Assembly: GCF_963675165.1 (NCBI RefSeq)
Contig: NC_087385.1
Span: 2,046,501 to 2,110,500, forward strand
Direction: 5' to 3'
Length of the DNA stretch: 64,000 bases
Source of the DNA: Halichondria panicea
Lineage: Eukaryota; Porifera; Demospongiae; Suberitida; Halichondriidae
A program made the position numbers and the translations under genes. Below are positions 58,284 through 64,000 of the stretch, in pieces; within the stretch, counting starts at the first letter, position 1; each line of letters starts with the position of its first letter. Below the pieces are notes generated by a model. It saw only the letters and a list, made by a program, of their open reading frames with translations. It had not been told where the DNA came from and made no database searches.

Positions 58284-58309
58284 GGGGCCAGACTACCTCG
58301 ATTCCAGGC

Positions 58310-59343
58310 GGGTTGTTATAAAACAGGGAATGAGAAATGAGGAAATGAGAAATGAGGAAATAAGAAATAGGAAATGAGGAAATGAAGAAATGAGAAAGAG
58401 AAATGAGGTGTTAGGCAGAGCATATCTATGGGCAGAGCAAGTCTGAAGACGAAGCTAACATCTACTGAGCTACAGGTACGTACCTCCTGGTGACAAGTCT
58501 CCTGGTGCTCTGCCACCATACAGAACTTATGTTCCTCTGGTACACGGTGTGACACTCTCTACCTCTATCTACTTGTGTGCCATGTACGACTGGCATGGTT
58601 CAGACATCAGATCTACCTACGTAACGGTACTTACATGTACTGTCCTACAGTCCCACAGTCTCAAACAATTTACCTATGCGTGGCTATACTGGCAATACAT
58701 TCACTGATTTCACAATCCGGTGGGCAAGTGATAGTCAATGGACTGGACTCAATGTCAACATCTATACATGTAAGTAACAGCAAAGAAACCTCCAAAACTG
58801 TTTGTCAAACCAAGCAAATTCTAATGATCTGCCATTCCTGTCGTAAAGCTGCAGGAAGTAATGACATTAGTACACTGTACTGGTGTCATATCCAATCTCG
58901 CTACAGGGTGAAGAAAGCAATTCCCATTACCATTCTCACAAGCAATGCCTATAGTGAAAGCTGATGCTACCTTTAATGAAGAAAGCTCACTGTGCCATCT
59001 GAAGCAATGGTAAAATTTAATTCTTACAATGTGTCCGACAACCTGTACTGTGTGGAGGTGCCACTATAATTATATATTTGACAACTAAATACTTAGTCAC
59101 CTACTAGCTTCTTGGCTGATATCAGTCATTACTTTTGTGCATCTATATAATAATTATTATTATAACAATGTCATAATTATTGTGATGAAAATTAATGCCA
59201 TGGTGATGATCGTAACCATAAATATATTATTATTATTCTATTTCTCATTTCTTCATTTCCTCATTTCCTATTTCTTATTTCCTCATTTCCTCATTTCTTA
59301 TTTCTCATTTCCTCATTTCTCATTCCCTGTTTTATAACAACCC
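58310..59343. mobile_element. Right 1.03-kb inverted arm of the composite unit
   Basis: Inverse counterpart of 40579-41620. It contains a frame on the plus strand (58575-58964) whose middle, SLISQSGGQVIVNGLDSMST, runs towards a gtaagt donor at 58771, so the core could derive from a captured exon. The outer end CAACCC abuts CTCTATTGC. Confidence 0.85.
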
Positions 59344-59352
59344 CTCTATTGC
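59344..59352 (+). repeat. Right 9-bp target duplication of the 18.8-kb unit
   Basis: CTCTATTGC, identical to 40570-40578, directly after the CAACCC end and 149 bp before the GOT2 start codon. Confidence 0.85.
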
Positions 59353-59501
59353 ATGGCTAGCAGTGCACATGTGCAGTCAGCTCTTAGCAGCAGCCAGACC
59401 CTCCCCCTTTACACGTGTTTATGGAAAACGCCCTTTTTATTCTTCACTAATTCACTGGTCCAAAGCTAAAGGGCTAAGATAGGATCTAGATCGAAGGAGC
59501 A

Positions 59502-60386
59502 ATGGCAATGAGGGGATTAATGCATGTGTCAAAATTGCTACCAGCCACAGCCAGAGTCAGAGTCAGGTAAGTAACAATAATGGAGCTGCAAGCTTTTTAA
59601 ATAGTGTAGCCAAATACTAACTATAATATAATTTATATATGATTTTACAATTGGGTGTCCTATGATTTGTACACCCTATTTATAAGTGTAGTTATCTGCC
59701 TTGGTGGCATTGCTAGCCCATCATAATTATTGATTCCAAACTCGTTGCAGATTGTACTGTACCAAGGGTTACTACCATACACTGATACAGCTAGCTACAA
59801 TAGATGCTATAGTCTATGCCACCTAGTCAGATATTAAATTATCAAAATTTCTGTCAGTGTATATTGCCAGGTGTAATGCTAGTGAAATTTTATTGATACT
59901 CACATTATGAACCTCATCACCCACCTACGATGCATGTAGCTCATTTTGGTCTGGAGTTGAAACTGGGCCACCTGACGCCATCTTTGGCTTGGTCGAGGCT
60001 CACAAGAAAGATCCTCGCCCGAACAAAGTAAGTCTGGCTATTGGAGCATACCGGGACGACCAGGGAAAGCCGTGGGTCCTGCCCACCGTTCGTAAGGCGG
60101 AGCAACGTATCGTTGATAAGAATCTGGACAAAGAATATGCTGGAATTATGGGATACGAATCATTTTGTAAGGAAGCCTACAAATTGGCATTTGGAGAAGA
60201 TGATAACTTCAAGAACAATTCTGTGAGCAGTGTACTTTTTGATAGGCGATTTACTTGCATGATACGATACAATGACATGCCGAATATGTACGGGGGACAC
60301 ATTTAATTATTATTTGCTTCCTCCAGTATGTGACGACTCAAACCGTTTCTGGCACGGGTGCTCTACGTTTGGCTGGCATGTTCCTG
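59502..60386 (+). CDS. GOT2: Mitochondrial aspartate aminotransferase, first three exons
   Basis: PLP enzyme of the malate-aspartate shuttle. Exons 59502-59566, 59940-60222 and 60327-60386 join in phase. The first encodes a basic presequence (MAMRGLMHVSKLLPATARVR). The second starts FWSGVETGPPDAIFGLVEAH and contains LAIGAYRDDQGKPWVLPTVR and NLDKEYAGIMGYESF, close to human GOT2. The third, VTTQTVSGTGALRLAGMFL, covers the cofactor-phosphate loop. A good donor follows, but no further exon is visible before the minus-strand gene at 60920; the PLP lysine and the rest would lie beyond 64 kb or are missing. The 18.8-kb unit ends 149 bp upstream, so its arrival may have altered the promoter. Confidence 0.92.
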
Positions 60387-60919
60387 GTGAGTCAGCTAGT
60401 GATAGAGTAGTGAGTGAGTGAGCGTGCGGTTCTCTGAGTGTCTGGTAGCGTGTACTTAAGAGAAGGTTTGATTTTTCGCTGTAGACGTCTTTTTTATCAT
60501 CTATTGTAAGGTTGTACTGTTGGTGGTGTAAATTCTGTTCTCATGGAGTTTATGAAATTGTTGTGTGTTTGGATGTTTATTTGGCCTTGTTTAGGCTCAT
60601 TCCCATGGCAATATCGCTCGTGTAGACGACCTTTAATTGTAGCTTGCATTACTTCTGTTCATTGTGATACATTTTTACATTATCAACACTACAAGCAAAT
60701 TCTATTCAAGCTTCGCATTTAGCTATTGTTTATAGACCTATGAATATTGAAGTGTGTTTCCTGTCAAAAATCAGTGCTTTCTTATATTAAATGACATTGT
60801 AAACACAAGCTATAAGCTAATCGTTATGCAACACTCCAGTGTTCTAATTTTCTTTATGGTGTTCTATTCTTCTAGTGGTGTTCTAGTGTGTGTAACTCCT
60901 TAGTGCTTATTTGTTTCTG
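60387..60919. other. Spacer or GOT2 intron sequence
   Basis: Searched for the next GOT2 exon (expected to resemble FLQRFFKFSRDVFLPKP); not found. No other feature. Confidence 0.55.
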
Positions 60920-63900
60920 TTAGGAGGTAACTTCTTCCATTTCCAAAAGTGGCTTTTCTAAATTGCTAATTGACACAATCTGCGTTGTAACAACATTTTT
61001 CTCTCTCTCTTCGTAACCTTCTTCATAGTTCTCTTCTTCCTTTGATTCTTGTTTATTTACAAACCTCTTCATAATCTTGAGTGACATTAAACGCATGTAT
61101 GCCTGATAGATTAAGATACCACAGAACAGCGTCATGGTAACAATGACGGATATGTCAGTAATCAATTCTTGATCTCGGCCTGTCAATAGAGCAAAGAGAC
61201 TGCACACTGATAGCATGGTAAGGTTTAATAGGAAAGCATTCTCTAGAATACTCAATGCTCTCGATTTATAAACATTACCAATGAGCAGTAAGTAGGCGAG
61301 TGTGATCATCATTAATAGGGACGTGGCCAGTAAATTAATGGATGGATCTCCAGCTATGTTTAGTGAAAAGGTAGCATAGAGGAGAACTCTTAGCAGTAGC
61401 AATAGCCCAGTCCAATACCGATGTTTGCTCTTGTATGGTCCGGTGTAAGCATCGAATAAAGGTTTCATTTTCCATACCCATGTCAGCCATCGATGGTGAG
61501 ACACCTTCTGTAGACACGGAATGAAAATGAGAACAGCCGTGTATGGGAATGATACCAGAACTAGAATGAGAATTCCAATCAAAAATAAAGCGATATGTTT
61601 GCCTTGAAGATAGTCAATATTTCCATCGTATAACCACACAAGTTTGGGTACACTAGTTCCATTATTATAGTGTTCCAGGTTAAGCGTTGTAAATGAAAAT
61701 ATTGTAATCACAAGTCGTATACTCTTAGAGTACGATAGGAGAAAAAGAGTGGCTAGAACTTGTACAGCATTGTTTCCGCTTAGCCTAGCAGCTCTCGTGG
61801 AGTAGTGACTTGATACTATGATAGTAACTGCAATAGTGCATATGTAGATAGGGAAGCCTAGTTGGAACAGAGTCTTATAAAATGCATCCAGTCCATTATA
61901 GAAACAAACCTCGATACCGACATCCAAGTTGATCCATGCTATAAACACGTTACATATCTCCGTTATCTTGGAAGTTTTAACGCTGAAATAGATGTCATTG
62001 TTAGCTCTGAGTATGTTAGCGTAGAGTACCAGTCCGTTAATAGTGCCCGTTGCTACGGTGAGATTCATGCCCATAAGCAACACCACCAATAACATTCCAC
62101 TGACTAGTGTTACAGGAATAATCAACAGTAACCAGAGATTAGAGCATTCTTGACACTCTGAACTTCCCAGCATCTGACTGAGATTACCTCCACACTGGCC
62201 ACATAGTGTTCCTGACCGTTTGAAAGAGCACTGTACACTTGGGTTAGTTAGAGATAGCTCGGTTTGTTTCTGATTACAGTATCCCAGTGGGCAGTGGCTG
62301 TGTATTATGACTGTGTCGTTAGTTGCATTCACCCATACTGTGCCAGACCTGATCACTGTTTGATTGTCGATGATGCACTGTACACCAGCAGCTGTTATTG
62401 ATTGAAGGCATTCACATGCCAGATTGTCTGTGTTGTAAATATATCCCGGAAGACATGGTTGTAGGATTATGTGAAGAAGTAAGGGAACTTCATCTGTGAA
62501 ATATACTTTTTCTCTAAGTAACTCACTTTTTAACTCTGCTAGCCTTGTTAGTACTTCTTCATTAGCAAGTTCACTTATGCCAAGTACTAATGTTTGGTTG
62601 CCTATGGGAGCATGTACAGTGTACTGTACCTTGGTGCAGGTTAGCCCTAAGAGTTGTCTGGCTTGAGATCGTGGAATGTACGGGCGGTTTGAATTTAGTT
62701 GCTCCGTGTATGGGAGCATTAGTCTTGCTTGTGCTGTGGCCAATGTAGCTCCTTGAAGTTGACCAACTGCTACTATTAAGAGTTTTATTGTTTGACCAGG
62801 TACAATGGTTGTTTCCTTCTCTACTGTGTTGCAGAATATCCCACTAGGCTGGCAGAAACAAAGATAGTATGGTGACGATGTAACCGATGTTTGAAAAGAT
62901 GTGTTATAGCTTGAACAAACTGTAGTCCCATTTAGTAGATCATGCTTGCTTGGTAACTTATAATGATTTTCTGATTCAGCTGTTGACTTTCTAAAGTAGC
63001 AGCGGTTGATTGATCCACCATAAATATCATCTCCCCCTTGAATAGATGTATTGTTACAGAAGTGTAGGTTTTTTCTGTCACGAGTCTCACGCGTACGATA
63101 GAAAATGCATTGGTATTTGATGCTAAAAAGGTTTTGCAGGTCACTTACCGGACTTAGATAGCTCATACTGGTGACATATATTGCCCCTCCACTTCTCCAT
63201 GCATGGTTATTGATAAACACAACATTGGCATTCTCATAAAAGTGCATTATGGAGTATTTGTACAGGGATAAGGCACCTCCATAGAAGCCTTGATTTCCAA
63301 TAAAGCGTGTCTCACCGTAAAAATAGAGGGTTGTGTTAGTGGATTTTAGGGCAGCGTTGTCTCTCCCTAGAGTGTTTTCAATCACTGTTCTTCCTGTGAA
63401 TCTCATCACTGAATCCTCTGCTGAAATTGCACTAAATCCTTCCGACCCTTCATTGCTACTCAAGTAAACATCTCCTTCTAATGTGACTGAGCTATAGTCT
63501 GTAATGTCCATAGCGTTTTTGGTATTACTTATCGAACAGTTAGTTATTCGACCCTTAGAGCCTTTCCGAATGTTTAGTCCTATCTCAGAATTCTCGATTG
63601 TAGAGTTGAACATATGAAACGTAATTTGGCTGAGTATTACTCCACCTTGTTTGGGCATTTTTCTTATCACGCAATGCCTTACATATGCTGAACTAAGCTG
63701 TTCGTTGCAGTAAATTTCCCCGCCTATTTGTATTCCTCCGTGGTAAAATCGTGAGTGTGATATATAGATATCAAAAAGAGAACATGTTTTAATCGTTACA
63801 GCAAACAAAAATCCGATCATTTTTTCGCGGCCAAGGAAGAAATTATTGAAAATTGTTATATCTGCCGTAATATAATTTTGAAGTTCAATTGTCATGCCTT

Positions 63901-64000
63901 TCTGAGTCTTTTCTATGCCTTTCTCGCTATTCTTGTAGTATATTCCTGGGAATAGTGTTGAGCCATTTATTGTAATGTGAGTAACACCTCTTGAAGAGAA
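60920..64000 (-). CDS. Beta-helix ectodomain plus multi-pass membrane protein (5' partial)
   Basis: One open frame of more than 1,020 codons, still open at the window end; the first ATG inside is at 63895, but coding continues upstream. The N-terminal half has right-handed beta-helix/PMP-like repeats (KGRITNCSISNTKNAMDITD, GETRFIGNQGFYGGALSLYK, VVFINNHAWRSGGAIYVTS). Then a Cys-rich stretch (CLPGYIYNTDNLACECLQ, SGTLCGQCGGNLSQMLGSSE) and about eight or nine hydrophobic segments from LWLLLIIPVTLVSGMLLVVL to VTMTLFCGILIYQAYM. The acidic cytosolic tail has EEENYEEGYEER. From memory, large families with the motif NGLVLYANILRANN and a C-terminal YKSKHRYWTGLLLLLRV occur in sponges and cnidarians. Function unknown; a surface receptor is a guess. 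Confidence 0.82.
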   Translation of the reverse strand, partial: FSSRGVTHITINGSTLFPGIYYKNSEKGIEKTQKGMTIELQNYITADITIFNNFFLGREKMIGFLFAVTIKTCSLFDIYISHSRFYHGGIQIGGEIYCNEQLSSAYVRHCVIRKMPKQGGVILSQITFHMFNSTIENSEIGLNIRKGSKGRITNCSISNTKNAMDITDYSSVTLEGDVYLSSNEGSEGFSAISAEDSVMRFTGRTVIENTLGRDNAALKSTNTTLYFYGETRFIGNQGFYGGALSLYKYSIMHFYENANVVFINNHAWRSGGAIYVTSMSYLSPVSDLQNLFSIKYQCIFYRTRETRDRKNLHFCNNTSIQGGDDIYGGSINRCYFRKSTAESENHYKLPSKHDLLNGTTVCSSYNTSFQTSVTSSPYYLCFCQPSGIFCNTVEKETTIVPGQTIKLLIVAVGQLQGATLATAQARLMLPYTEQLNSNRPYIPRSQARQLLGLTCTKVQYTVHAPIGNQTLVLGISELANEEVLTRLAELKSELLREKVYFTDEVPLLLHIILQPCLPGYIYNTDNLACECLQSITAAGVQCIIDNQTVIRSGTVWVNATNDTVIIHSHCPLGYCNQKQTELSLTNPSVQCSFKRSGTLCGQCGGNLSQMLGSSECQECSNLWLLLIIPVTLVSGMLLVVLLMGMNLTVATGTINGLVLYANILRANNDIYFSVKTSKITEICNVFIAWINLDVGIEVCFYNGLDAFYKTLFQLGFPIYICTIAVTIIVSSHYSTRAARLSGNNAVQVLATLFLLSYSKSIRLVITIFSFTTLNLEHYNNGTSVPKLVWLYDGNIDYLQGKHIALFLIGILILVLVSFPYTAVLIFIPCLQKVSHHRWLTWVWKMKPLFDAYTGPYKSKHRYWTGLLLLLRVLLYATFSLNIAGDPSINLLATSLLMMITLAYLLLIGNVYKSRALSILENAFLLNLTMLSVCSLFALLTGRDQELITDISVIVTMTLFCGILIYQAYMRLMSLKIMKRFVNKQESKEEENYEEGYEEREKNVVTTQIVSISNLEKPLLEMEEVTS

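Larger units (their letters stand above)
50722..58295 (-). mobile_element. 7.6-kb P-type DNA transposon with 9-bp duplication
   Basis: Left end TAGTCTCGAGGCCAGACTC, with a subterminal hairpin (GCCAGACTC ... GAGTCTGGC); right end GGGGCCAGACTA. CCTCGATTC flanks both (50713-50721, 58296-58304). Inside: a companion ORF (+), a P-type transposase gene (-), and four nested elements (52813, 55911, 56959, 57820). Inner inverted repeats near 50765-50800 and 55860-55895 (AGAGGGATAGGAAAC) flank the gene pair. The target lies immediately beside the right arm of the 18.8-kb unit. Confidence 0.85.
40579..59343. mobile_element. 18.8-kb composite or long-inverted-repeat transposable unit carrying a kinase gene
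   Basis: Outer ends GGGTTGTTATAAAACAGGG and its inverse complement, each belonging to a 1.04-kb arm (40579-41620 and 58310-59343, inverted, closely matching). The perfect 9-bp duplication CTCTATTGC abuts the two outer ends, while the inner ends of the arms have unrelated flanks. This pattern says the whole 18,765 bp was inserted once at a site upstream of GOT2. Contents: Kelch/coiled-coil/kinase gene, Crypton remnant, P-type transposon and MITEs. No transposase obviously specific to the GGGTTG ends was found, so it may have moved in trans. A 9-bp duplication with G-rich ends recalls Mutator-like elements, known for gene capture; that class is inference. Confidence 0.75.

Noticed and set aside
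40579-59343. Polinton-type reading of the 18.8-kb unit with long inverted arms
   Set aside because: Size and long arms fit, but no polymerase, integrase, packaging ATPase or capsid-like gene is visible and the duplication is 9 bp.
61862-62092. Plus-strand ORF within 60.9-64 kb
   Set aside because: Antisense to the long membrane-protein frame.

Overview
The window looks like nuclear DNA of a marine non-bilaterian animal, most likely a demosponge. The reasons are compact GT-AG genes with many short exons, an AT-rich background full of TACATGTA and TAATTATA words, conserved animal housekeeping genes, and families I associate with sponges or cnidarians: Kelch/coiled-coil/kinase fusions, single-domain beta-gamma crystallins, and beta-helix plus multi-membrane proteins. 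The species call is inference. Most genes below were assembled by eye, exon by exon, using splice sites, phase and recalled homologues.

Left half (1-38.8 kb), ordinary genes. PPP1R16-like ankyrin PP1 regulator with a CAAX tail (+, 5' end missing); PSMG3 proteasome chaperone (-), head to head with an RRM/RS-type splicing factor (+); COX19 (-); an unidentified gene-like stretch with exons near 9.1-9.5 and 15.4-15.75 kb (+); FoxL2 forkhead factor (+, single exon); PEDS1/TMEM189 plasmanylethanolamine desaturase (-); MRRF mitochondrial ribosome recycling factor (+, six exons); RPL30 (+); UBA2 SUMO-activating enzyme subunit (-, 17 exons); a beta-gamma crystallin-like gene (+) with a decayed copy upstream. 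Several MITEs with readable target duplications lie in introns and spacers.

Right half (39.7-59.4 kb), nested transposons. Two inverted, closely matching copies of a 1.04-kb element stand at 40579-41620 and 58310-59343. Neither copy has its own target duplication, but the outer edges of the pair are flanked by the same 9 bp, CTCTATTGC. This is the signature of one 18.8-kb unit that moved as a whole. Inside it are an intron-bearing Kelch/coiled-coil/protein-kinase gene, a decayed Crypton-type tyrosine recombinase in that gene's large intron, and a 7.6-kb P-type DNA transposon with its own 9-bp duplication (CCTCGATTC), a five-exon transposase and a convergent companion ORF. Further MITEs are nested in the P-type element. 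Elements with TAG...CTA ends and 9-bp duplications recur across the window, including two pure hairpins of only 65 and 67 bp.

Right end. The first three exons of mitochondrial aspartate aminotransferase (GOT2, +) start 150 bp beyond the unit's right edge. A long single-exon gene on the minus strand (beta-helix ectodomain plus multi-pass membrane region) runs off the end and either sits in a GOT2 intron or marks a break in GOT2. I recognised no retroviral, LTR or Polinton element, no CRISPR array and no RNA gene.
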